From Oxalobacteraceae bacterium (GTDB taxonomy: Bacteria > Pseudomonadota > Gammaproteobacteria > Burkholderiales > Burkholderiaceae_D), in contig CANGFL010000127.1 of assembly GCA_947453015.1 (NCBI GenBank), positions 1 to 5,250 of the forward strand: a DNA stretch of 5,250 bases, written 5' to 3'. Shown piece after piece: positions 1 through 5,250 of the stretch. The notes under the pieces were generated by a model. It did no database searches. It saw only the letters and a list, made by a program, of their open reading frames with translations, and was not told where the DNA came from. Position numbers and translations under genes: made by a program. Position 1 is the stretch's first letter. Every line of letters starts with the position of its first letter.

Positions 1-12
1 CTTTAACAGTCA

Positions 13-28
13 GTCTCGGTACCGACAC
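13..28. repeat. small imperfect palindrome in the intergenic region
   Basis: A perfect 10-base palindrome, TCGGTACCGA (16-25), is extended by a further GT/AC pair on each side after one mismatch. It lies in the non-coding stretch beyond the end of the aminotransferase. It could be a protein binding site or part of a transcript end belonging to a gene outside the window, but short palindromes also arise by chance. The rest of 1-70 holds no open frame or RNA gene that I recognise. Confidence 0.25.
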
Positions 29-70
29 GACTATTAGGAAACAGCTTCATTCCTTAGGCATCGTTTTTTT

Positions 71-100
71 AAAAAAGGCTAACTTTTACCAAGTTATTCC
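71..100 (-). terminator. candidate rho-independent terminator of the aminotransferase gene
   Basis: Read on the minus strand, just after the stop codon of the aminotransferase, there is a six-pair stem TAACTT / AAGTTA (positions 80-96) around a five-base loop GGTAA. A two-pair GG/CC clamp closes it across a small internal loop (99-100 with 77-78). A run of six T follows immediately (complement of 71-76). The order stem, then T tract, is that of an intrinsic terminator, and the location 12 bases past the stop fits. The main stem is mostly A/T and therefore weak, so this is a reasonable candidate only. Confidence 0.45.
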
Positions 101-111
101 TAATTAAAAGA

Positions 112-1326
112 TCAAAGCACTTTAGCGATGGCATCCACAACGCGATCGATGTTACGCGAATTTAAAGCTGCAACGCAGATACGACCCGTATCGACTGCGT
201 AGATAGAAAATTCTGTTTTCAGGCGTTCAACTTGAGCCTTGGTGAGGCCTGAATACGAGAACATGCCGCGTTGTTGAATAACAAAATCAAAATTATGTTG
301 AGGCGCTTTAGCTTTGAGCTTATCAACCAGTGCTTGGCGCATGGCTTTAATTCGCACACGCATGCCGGCGAGTTCTTCTTCCCAAAGTTTGCGCAACTCT
401 GGCGTTGCAAGTGCCATCGCAACGACTTGGCCGCCGTGCATCGGCGGGTTGGAGTAGTTAGTGCGGATCACACGCTTTAGTTGTGACATTAAGCGCGATG
501 CTTCTTCTGCGTTGGCTGCAACGATGGACAACGCACCCACCCGTTCGCCATACAGCGAAAACGATTTCGAAAATGAATTAGAGACAAACAGTGCGCCGCC
601 AGCAGCAGCGAACATTCCCACCACTTTGCCATCTTCGGTGATGCCATCGCCAAAGCCTTGGTAAGCCATATCCAGAAAAGGAACCAGACCACGCTCTGTG
701 ACAACGTGAATAACTTGCGCCCATTGTTGATCGGTGAGATCAGCGCCAGTAGGGTTATGGCAGCAAGCGTGCAGCAAAACGATGGAGCCGGCAGGCATGG
801 ACTTGAGCGCAGCCAACATGCCATCGAAGTTCACGCCTTTGGTTGTGGTGTCGTAGTACGGGTAGTTGTTAACAACAAAACCGGCTGATTCGAACAATGC
901 GCGGTGATTCTCCCAGCTGGGGTCGCTGATATAGACCTGAGCATTTGGTGAGAAGCGTTTTAAAAAATCTGCGCCAAGTTTCAGTGCGCCGGTGCCGCCA
1001 ATCGCTTGTGCAGTAATAGCGCGTTTAGACGTAACAACTTCGCTGTTAGCGCCAAATACCAACTCTTGCACGGCTTTGTCGTAAGCGGCCAAGCCTTCGA
1101 TGGGCAGATAGGTTCGCGGTGCTAATTTTTCCATTAGCAGGGATTCTGCTTTCTGAACGCAGCCAAGCAGAGGTACTTTTCCGTTGTCATCGTAATAAAC
1201 GCCTACACCCAGATTGGTTTTTTCGGGATGTTGGTCGGCGTTAAAGGCTTCGGTGATGCCGAGAATGGGATCACGCGGCGCCATTTCAATGGCGGCAAAT
1301 AGGGGTGCGGAGTGAGGTGCGGTCAT
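112..1326 (-). CDS. tyrB: aromatic amino acid / aspartate aminotransferase (class I, PLP-dependent)
   Basis: Cytoplasmic transaminase that moves the amino group between an aromatic amino acid or aspartate and 2-oxoglutarate. It serves the last step of Tyr/Phe synthesis and aspartate metabolism. The 404-residue protein is complete and colinear with the E. coli AspC/TyrB subfamily (about 396). Visible active-site residues are the PLP Lys254 in SFSKSFSLYGERVG, Asn191 in HNPTG, Asp219 and Tyr222 in LDMAYQGF, Trp138 in DPSWENH, Arg262, and the substrate carboxylate-binding Arg288 (IRTNYSNPP) and Arg382 (DTGRICVA). The C-terminal part (QRGMFSYSGL, near 352-361) reads more like TyrB than AspC, but specificity cannot be settled from sequence and aspC is the alternative name. 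The ATG at 1326 gives about nine residues before the conserved EMAPRDPILG. No clear Shine-Dalgarno precedes it. The gene is divergent from uvrB and appears to be a single-gene unit. Confidence 0.9.
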   Translation of the reverse strand: MTAPHSAPLFAAIEMAPRDPILGITEAFNADQHPEKTNLGVGVYYDDNGKVPLLGCVQKAESLLMEKLAPRTYLPIEGLAAYDKAVQELVFGANSEVVTSKRAITAQAIGGTGALKLGADFLKRFSPNAQVYISDPSWENHRALFESAGFVVNNYPYYDTTTKGVNFDGMLAALKSMPAGSIVLLHACCHNPTGADLTDQQWAQVIHVVTERGLVPFLDMAYQGFGDGITEDGKVVGMFAAAGGALFVSNSFSKSFSLYGERVGALSIVAANAEEASRLMSQLKRVIRTNYSNPPMHGGQVVAMALATPELRKLWEEELAGMRVRIKAMRQALVDKLKAKAPQHNFDFVIQQRGMFSYSGLTKAQVERLKTEFSIYAVDTGRICVAALNSRNIDRVVDAIAKVL

Positions 1327-1439
1327 CGTGCTAACATCAAAAATTAAGAAGGGGCTTTCCTAGGTGCGAAAAGCGCTCAAAAAGTCCGTAAATCAAAAGA
1401 TTTCAAGAAACCCCGCATTTTACCAAAGGTCAAATTCCG
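1327..1439. promoter_or_regulatory. divergent intergenic region between the aminotransferase and uvrB
   Basis: These 113 bases must carry the promoters of both divergent genes. On the minus strand the complement of 1417-1422 reads TAAAAT preceded by TGG, an extended -10 form that would give a leader of about 85 bases for the aminotransferase; no good -35 accompanies it. I could not identify a convincing sigma-70 promoter for uvrB. A 5-base inverted repeat AAATC / GATTT with a four-base spacer sits at 1390-1403. No CTGT-N8-ACAG LexA box is present. For uvrB a weak Shine-Dalgarno AAAGG (1425-1429) lies 10 bases before the ATG. Individual promoter calls here are tentative. Confidence 0.35.
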
Positions 1440-3533
1440 ATGGCTGTGTTATCTGAAGTCGACAGCGCGCTCGACGAGTCGAAGTTTGTAAGCTTTGAAG
1501 GTTCTCCATTTCGTTTGTATCAACCGTTCACTCCGGCCGGTGATCAACCAGCGGCTATTCAAAAGCTGATTGAGGGTATAGACGACGGCTTATCGTTTCA
1601 AACATTGTTAGGTGTGACCGGCTCGGGCAAGACTTTCACGATGGCCAATGTGATTGCGCGCATGGGTCGTCCAGCGATCGTATTTGCGCCGAATAAAACC
1701 TTGGCGGCGCAGCTCTACAGTGAGTTTCGTGATTTTTTTCCGCAAAATGCGGTGGAATATTTCGTTAGTTACTACGATTACTATCAGCCTGAGGCGTATG
1801 TGCCGCAGCGTGATTTGTTTATCGAAAAAGATTCAGCGATTAATGAGCACATCGAACAGATGCGCTTATCGTGCACAAAATCTTTGATGGAAAGACGCGA
1901 TGTCGTGATTGTTGCCACGGTGTCGGCGATATACGGTATCGGCAATCCCAATGAATACCATCAAATGGTATTAACGCTGCGCGCTAAGGATAAGTTGTCT
2001 CAGCGCGACATGATTGCGCGTTTAATTCAGATGCAGTACTCACGCAATGATATTGATTTTGATCGCGGTACATTTCGAGTGCGCGGTGATACGGTCGATA
2101 TTTTCCCTGCGGAGCACGCAGAACTCGCTGTGCGGGTTGATTTATTTGACGATGAAATTGACAGCATTCAGTTGTTTGATCCCTTAACGGGCCGTGTACG
2201 ACAAAAAATTCCCCGCTTTACCGTTTACCCTGGCTCGCACTATGTCACGCCGCGCTCAACGGTCTTGCGTGCAATTGAAAGCATTAAAGTTGAGTTACGT
2301 GAGCGACTGGAATTTTTTAGAAAAGAAAATAAGTTAATTGAAGAACAGCGTATTGAGCAACGCACGCGCTTCGATCTGGAAATGATGCAGGAAATTGGTT
2401 TTACCAAAGGCATTGAAAACTACTCGCGACATCTCTCAGGTGCCAAACCGGGTGAGCCTCCGCCGACGCTAGTAGATTATTTGCCGCAAGATGCGCTAAT
2501 GTTTTTAGATGAGTCGCACGTGCTGATGGGGCAATTAAACGGCATGTACAACGGCGACCGTGCCCGTAAAACTAATTTGGTGGATTACGGTTTTCGTTTG
2601 CCTTCAGCGCTGGATAACCGGCCGCTGCGCTTTGACGAGTTTGAAACAAAAATGCGTCAGACGGTGTTTGTTTCTGCTACGCCGGCCGATTATGAAAAAA
2701 ATCATGCAGGTCAAGTGGTTGAGCAAGTAGTGCGTCCTACTGGTTTAGTGGATCCGATAATCACGGTTCGTCCTGCGGTGACGCAAGTAGACGATTTGAT
2801 GCAAGAAATATCCTATCGCGTTGCAAAGCATGAGCGCGTATTAGTTACCACGCTAACTAAGCGCATGTCTGAGCAATTAACGGAATTTTTAAGTGATAAC
2901 GGTGTCAAGGTACGCTACCTCCACAGCGATATTGATACGGTAGAACGAGCAGAGATTATTCGCGATTTACGCTTGGGTACGTTTGATGTACTCGTTGGGA
3001 TTAATCTTTTGCGCGAAGGTTTAGATATTCCTGAAGTGTCGTTAGTGGCGATTTTAGATGCGGATAAAGAAGGATTTTTGCGCTCTGAGCGCAGCTTGAT
3101 TCAGACCATAGGCCGAGCTGCTCGGAATATTAATGGTACGGCGATTTTGTATGCCGATAAAATTACTGATTCTATGCAGCGTGCCATGGGTGAGACCGAG
3201 CGTCGTCGCAATAAGCAAATCGCTTTCAACACAGAACATGGCATCACGCCTGTTGGAATACAAAAGCAGATTCGTGACTTAATTGATGGTGTGTATAAGA
3301 GTGACGATGCGCGCCAAGAACTAATGGCGGCTCAAGAGCAGGCGAAGTACGAGTCCATGAGCGAGAAGCAAGTTAGTAAAGAAATCAAACGACTTGAGAA
3401 GCTAATGATTGATCACGCCAAAAATCTGGAGTTTGAAAAAGCAGCGCAAGTGCGCGATCAGCTTCATATCTTAAAAGAGCAGTTATTTGGTGCGCCAGGT
3501 TCGGATAACATCAGTTCAATATCAGGTCTGTAA
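1440..3533 (+). CDS. uvrB: UvrABC excinuclease subunit B
   Basis: Damage-verification subunit of nucleotide excision repair. It is loaded by UvrA, uses ATP to insert a beta-hairpin between the strands at a lesion, then recruits UvrC for incision. The 697-residue protein is complete (E. coli 673). Motifs in order: GDQP near 34-37; Walker A GVTGSGKT at 58-65; the Tyr-rich beta-hairpin from [10 protein letters not shown] at 111-120 to about 131; the Walker B-like DESH at 357-360; SATP at 412-415; helicase domain 2 with [11 protein letters not shown] (522-532) and motif [11 protein letters not shown] (555-563); and a C-terminal UVR domain at about 648-682 that contacts UvrC. About 20 extra residues (LDESKF...GSPF) precede the usual family start; I recall this for betaproteobacterial UvrBs, which supports the ATG at 1440. 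No frameshift or missing motif is seen. The next gene begins 29 bases later on the same strand, suggesting a two-gene repair unit. Confidence 0.98.
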   Translation: MAVLSEVDSALDESKFVSFEGSPFRLYQPFTPAGDQPAAIQKLIEGIDDGLSFQTLLGVTGSGKTFTMANVIARMGRPAIVFAPNKTLAAQLYSEFRDFFPQNAVEYFVSYYDYYQPEAYVPQRDLFIEKDSAINEHIEQMRLSCTKSLMERRDVVIVATVSAIYGIGNPNEYHQMVLTLRAKDKLSQRDMIARLIQMQYSRNDIDFDRGTFRVRGDTVDIFPAEHAELAVRVDLFDDEIDSIQLFDPLTGRVRQKIPRFTVYPGSHYVTPRSTVLRAIESIKVELRERLEFFRKENKLIEEQRIEQRTRFDLEMMQEIGFTKGIENYSRHLSGAKPGEPPPTLVDYLPQDALMFLDESHVLMGQLNGMYNGDRARKTNLVDYGFRLPSALDNRPLRFDEFETKMRQTVFVSATPADYEKNHAGQVVEQVVRPTGLVDPIITVRPAVTQVDDLMQEISYRVAKHERVLVTTLTKRMSEQLTEFLSDNGVKVRYLHSDIDTVERAEIIRDLRLGTFDVLVGINLLREGLDIPEVSLVAILDADKEGFLRSERSLIQTIGRAARNINGTAILYADKITDSMQRAMGETERRRNKQIAFNTEHGITPVGIQKQIRDLIDGVYKSDDARQELMAAQEQAKYESMSEKQVSKEIKRLEKLMIDHAKNLEFEKAAQVRDQLHILKEQLFGAPGSDNISSISGL

Positions 3534-3542
3534 CGCATTGAT

Positions 3543-3566
3543 ATGTCGGTCACTGTTTATCCATGA
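3543..3566 (+). other. possible 7-codon leader ORF overlapping the next start (ATGA)
   Basis: Between uvrB and the glycosylase-like gene an ATG at 3543 opens a frame of seven codons (MSVTVYP) whose TGA stop overlaps the ATG at 3563 as ATGA. The downstream gene itself has no recognisable Shine-Dalgarno, so terminating ribosomes could restart there. The mini-ORF also has no good ribosome binding site, and an arrangement this small can easily be accidental. It is recorded because it bears on how the downstream gene is translated. Confidence 0.15.
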
Positions 3567-4333
3567 TTCCTTCCTTTATAACGGATGCAGTGTCACTGGC
3601 TGCGCCAAGTTGGCGTCCGGTTTTACTACGTGGTTTGCAGGCGGTAGCTACATCTGACTCTGAGTATATGTTGTCGTTAGTCGATGGTTCATTCTTGCCC
3701 ACGCAAGCCCGATTGTTCGCTGCCTTTGCGCAGCCGCTCGAACAAGTGCGCTATGTACTGGTAGGTGAAGGTCCTTATCCCCGAGAGCAAAGTGCTACCG
3801 GATTTTGTTTCATGGATGGCGCGGTCGATGAGTTATGGTCAGAGCAGGGTTTATCTAAGCGAGTAAATCGCGCGACTTCCCTGCGTAACTTTATGAAGAT
3901 GCTGATGGTGGCTGAGGGTTTGCTGTCGGTTGATGCCACCAAGGGTGAAATGATTGCCGGAGTATCGGCAACAGCCAGAGCGAACGGTTCGGGCTTTATA
4001 CAAACGCTGCCTGATCTTCAGAATAATCTGATCGATGAAGGTTTTTTGTTATTGAACGCAGCGCTCGTGTTTCGACCCGAGGTGGCGCCGGCCAAGGATG
4101 CCAAAGCCTGGCGTCCATTAATCAATGTCGTGCTTGAGTCCTTACTGGCTCGAAGGGATCAACCGCCTCCCACGTTGGTGCTTTGGGGGAAAATCGCTCA
4201 ATGGCTGGAAGAACTAGAACCGGTGGCCGGATTTCCCAAAGCAGTGGCGGAGCATCCGTATAACCTCTCATTTATTGCTCATTCCGGCATGCAGACCATG
4301 TTTGGACCGATGAAGTTATTGCATTTAAGGTAA
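3563..4333 (+). CDS. divergent uracil-DNA glycosylase (Ung-like) superfamily protein lacking the catalytic Asp
   Basis: A 256-residue protein that can be aligned by eye with E. coli Ung (229) over most of its length. Matches are FLPTQARLFAAF (44-55) to the Ung PPQKDVFNAF segment; motif A VLVGEGPYP (65-73) to VILGQDPYH; GFCF (80-83) to GLAF; DEGFLLLNAALVF (158-170) to RQGVLLLNTVLTV; LVLWGKIAQ (205-213) to FLLWGSHAQ; and HPYNLS (231-236) to HPSPLS. By alignment the uracil-stacking Phe (F83), specificity Asn (N165), Tyr (Y72), catalytic His (H231) and intercalating Leu (L235) remain. The water-activating Asp is replaced by Gly70, and Gln63 of Ung by Glu69. About 12 residues are added near 88-103 and about 20 near 121-145. 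It may be a glycosylase with altered chemistry or substrate, or a non-catalytic DNA-binding protein. No signal peptide or membrane segment is seen. The ATG at 3563 is the first in frame after a stop at 3539 and has no clear Shine-Dalgarno. Position after uvrB supports a repair role, which remains an inference. Confidence 0.8.
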   Translation: MIPSFITDAVSLAAPSWRPVLLRGLQAVATSDSEYMLSLVDGSFLPTQARLFAAFAQPLEQVRYVLVGEGPYPREQSATGFCFMDGAVDELWSEQGLSKRVNRATSLRNFMKMLMVAEGLLSVDATKGEMIAGVSATARANGSGFIQTLPDLQNNLIDEGFLLLNAALVFRPEVAPAKDAKAWRPLINVVLESLLARRDQPPPTLVLWGKIAQWLEELEPVAGFPKAVAEHPYNLSFIAHSGMQTMFGPMKLLHLR

Positions 4334-4377
4334 TTAATTGCGCCAAAACTCAGGCAATAAAGTTCCTGATTTTGCCA

Positions 4378-4402
4378 ATACCTGACGATTCCTGTCGACT
4401 TT
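4378..4402 (+). promoter_or_regulatory. IscR type 1 binding site (isc operon operator)
   Basis: Compared with the E. coli type 1 consensus ATASYYGACTRWWWYAGTCRRSTAT, this 25-base segment agrees at 21 positions by hand count. It contains the left half ATACCTGAC and the right half GTCGACT; the four differences are at 4387, 4391, 4393 and 4401. It covers the -35 element and most of the spacer of the promoter before iscR, so [2Fe-2S]-IscR bound here should block RNA polymerase. This is the known negative-feedback arrangement of iscR promoters, in which repression is relieved when Fe-S clusters run short. Occupancy in this organism is inferred from the match and the position. Confidence 0.75.
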
Positions 4403-4410
4403 GGTATACT
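4382..4410 (+). promoter_or_regulatory. sigma-70 promoter of the isc operon (extended -10)
   Basis: A -35 element CTGACG (4382-4387; four of six match TTGACA) is separated by 17 bases from a -10 element TATACT (4405-4410; five of six match TATAAT). A TG dinucleotide one base upstream of the -10 (4402-4403) makes it an extended -10. Transcription would start near 4416-4418, leaving a leader of about 68 bases before iscR. The promoter separates the isc genes from the uvrB unit, and no terminator with a T run is visible between the glycosylase-like gene and this point, so some read-through is possible. Confidence 0.75.
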
Positions 4411-4422
4411 CGACCAAATCGT

Positions 4423-4450
4423 TCGGGATTGCCCTCAAAGGCCGGCCCGA
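4423..4450 (+). other. possible hairpin in the iscR leader
   Basis: In the predicted untranslated leader of the isc transcript, TCGGG (4423-4427) can pair with CCCGA (4446-4450), and GCC (4431-4433) with GGC (4440-4442), around a six-base loop CTCAAA and a three-by-three internal loop. It ends 23 bases before the iscR Shine-Dalgarno, so it would not directly mask it. No T run follows, so it is not a terminator. It may be a stability element or simply a chance fold. Confidence 0.25.
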
Positions 4451-4484
4451 TCTCCTTTAGAAGCACGTTTTTTGGAGTTAGACC

Positions 4485-4961
4485 ATGCGCCTTACTACCA
4501 AAGGTCGTTTTGCAGTAACCGCCATGATTGATCTCGCACAGAGACAACATCAAGGGCCTGTAACGCTTGCCGGTATCAGTCAGCGCCAAGAGATTTCGCT
4601 CTCTTACCTAGAGCAGCTGTTTGGCAAACTTCGTCGCCACGAGATTGTGGAATCAGTACGCGGTCCCGGAGGTGGTTACAACCTGGCGCGTCGCCCTGAA
4701 GACATTACCGTAGCGGACATCATCATTGCCGTCGATGAACCCATCGATGCAACGCAATGTGGTGGCAAGCAAAATTGCCACGCAGATGGTGAAGCCAAGG
4801 GCACGCGCTGCATGACTCATGATTTGTGGGCCACCCTGAACGCCAAAATGGTGGACTACCTTGATTCTGTATCGCTCAAAGATTTAGTCGAGCAGCAAAA
4901 AGAAAAACCTGCAGAGACCAAGCCGGTGGTAGTGGTGCAGCGCTCGCACCAAGCCGCTTGA
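4485..4961 (+). CDS. iscR: Fe-S cluster-sensing transcriptional regulator IscR (Rrf2 family)
   Basis: First gene of the iron-sulfur cluster assembly operon. The protein binds a [2Fe-2S] cluster, represses its own operon when loaded, and controls other Fe-S genes. At 158 residues it is close to E. coli IscR (162). The winged helix-turn-helix spans the start [14 protein letters not shown], the recognition region [14 protein letters not shown] (37-50; Glu43, the residue linked to type 1 site choice in E. coli, is kept) and the wing [11 protein letters not shown] (59-69). Cluster ligands are Cys92, Cys98, Cys109 and His112 (E. coli C92, C98, C104, H107), so the second to third Cys spacing is five residues longer than in E. 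coli. The tail after about residue 137 is polar and low in complexity ([13 protein letters not shown]). The ATG at 4485 is preceded by GGAG (4474-4477) at seven bases. A type 1 IscR site overlaps its promoter, indicating autorepression. Confidence 0.95.
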   Translation: MRLTTKGRFAVTAMIDLAQRQHQGPVTLAGISQRQEISLSYLEQLFGKLRRHEIVESVRGPGGGYNLARRPEDITVADIIIAVDEPIDATQCGGKQNCHADGEAKGTRCMTHDLWATLNAKMVDYLDSVSLKDLVEQQKEKPAETKPVVVVQRSHQAA

Positions 4962-4980
4962 TTTGGCATTTGAATAAAAC

Positions 4981-4984
4981 GGAG
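4981..4984 (+). promoter_or_regulatory. Shine-Dalgarno of iscS, deciding the start
   Basis: GGAG lies nine bases before the ATG at 4994 but only three bases before an in-frame GTG at 4988. The spacing favours the ATG. A further ATG at 4986 is out of frame and meets a stop at once (ATGTGA). Confidence 0.6.
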
Positions 4985-4993
4985 CATGTGAAA

Positions 4994-5250
4994 ATGAACG
5001 CACCGCTGGCAAAAAACCTGATGGACACCATCTGGGCGCCGCATTTCCCCATTTACTTGGATTATTCATCCACTACGCCAATCGACCCACGCGTGGCCGA
5101 TAAGATGATTCCTTACTTGCGCGAGCAATTTGGTAATCCTGCATCGCGCAGTCATATGTACGGCTGGGAAGCAGAAAAAGCGGTTGAGGAGGCGCGTGAA
5201 CACGTCGCTGCTTTGGTGAATGCTGATTCGCGTGAAATCATTTGGACCTC
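4994..5250 (+). CDS. iscS: cysteine desulfurase IscS, N-terminal part (cut by the window edge)
   Basis: PLP-dependent cysteine desulfurase that takes sulfur from L-cysteine as an enzyme-bound persulfide and passes it to the scaffold IscU, and to tRNA-thiolation and other acceptors, in the cytoplasm. About 85 codons are present and the frame is still open at the last base. The visible part matches the N-terminus of Isc[21 protein letters not shown] (18-37), then FGNPASRSH (47-55), [20 protein letters not shown], and SREIIWTS running into the edge. PLP lysine and active-site cysteine lie beyond the window. About 17 residues ([17 protein letters not shown]) precede the point where E. coli IscS begins; I recall similar extensions from betaproteobacteria. 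The usual DYSATTP reads DYSSTTP here. The gene starts 32 bases after iscR with no terminator between, so both share the iscR promoter. Confidence 0.95.
   Translation, partial: MNAPLAKNLMDTIWAPHFPIYLDYSSTTPIDPRVADKMIPYLREQFGNPASRSHMYGWEAEKAVEEAREHVAALVNADSREIIWT

Noticed and set aside
30..70. Possible plus-strand terminator: AGGAA / TTCCT stem (36-54) with a seven-T run at 64-70
   Set aside because: The stem has only five mostly A/T pairs, the loop is nine bases, and nine bases separate it from the T run; the minus-strand candidate at 71-100 is a better explanation of the T/A tract.
489..824. Open frame on the minus strand inside the aminotransferase gene (111 codons)
   Set aside because: It overlaps the aminotransferase on the same strand in another frame, has no recognisable domain, and the aminotransferase reading is unambiguous.
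3563..4333. Interpretation of the UDG-like gene as a decaying pseudogene
   Set aside because: The frame is intact from start to stop, the motifs near both ends and the pocket residues are retained, and the changed residues are selective, so a functional divergent protein fits better.
4353..4376. GGCAA / TTGCC inverted repeat after the UDG-like gene as a terminator
   Set aside because: Five pairs around a 14-base loop, no T run, and a competing CAGG / CCTG pairing; it also abuts the isc promoter.
4350..4589. Minus-strand open frame across the iscR promoter and start
   Set aside because: It covers the isc promoter, leader and conserved iscR coding start in antisense; no family resemblance and no ribosome binding site of note.
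4856..5069. Two minus-strand open frames across the iscR-iscS junction
   Set aside because: Both are antisense to conserved coding sequence and low in credible protein features; treated as chance frames.

Overview
The window looks like a chromosomal housekeeping region of a betaproteobacterium, most likely of the Burkholderiales type and with moderate GC (roughly half, estimated by eye). This rests on three things. The order is a tyrB-like aminotransferase divergent from uvrB, followed downstream by iscR-iscS, which I recall as a common betaproteobacterial layout. UvrB has an N-terminal extension (LDESKF...GSPF...YQPF) before the usual start of the family. IscS has an extended N-terminus ending in HFPIYLDYS. 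Genus cannot be decided from the sequence alone.

Layout: 1-111 is the region downstream of the aminotransferase, with a plausible intrinsic terminator for the minus strand (71-100) and a small palindrome (13-28). 112-1326 (minus) is a complete PLP-dependent aromatic/aspartate aminotransferase with all key active-site residues. 1327-1439 is a short divergent promoter region with no convincing LexA operator. 1440-3533 is a complete uvrB, the damage-recognition helicase-like subunit of nucleotide excision repair. 3563-4333 is a divergent uracil-DNA glycosylase superfamily protein, 29 bases after uvrB and probably co-transcribed with it. 4334-4484 holds the promoter of the isc operon: an extended -10 promoter overlapped by a good match to the IscR type 1 binding site, then a roughly 70-base leader with a possible hairpin. 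4485-4961 is iscR, and 4994 to the window end is the start of iscS, cut off by the edge.

The genes fall into three units: an amino-acid transaminase transcribed leftward, a DNA-repair pair (uvrB plus the glycosylase-like gene) transcribed rightward, and the start of the iron-sulfur cluster assembly operon, which appears to be self-repressed by its first product, IscR. The most interesting item is the glycosylase-like protein. It aligns along its whole length with family 1 UDG (Ung) and keeps the uracil-pocket Phe and Asn, the catalytic His and the intercalating Leu. The water-activating motif GQDPYH reads GEGPYP, so the catalytic Asp is gone, and the protein carries two insertions. No mobile element, CRISPR array, tRNA or rRNA was seen.
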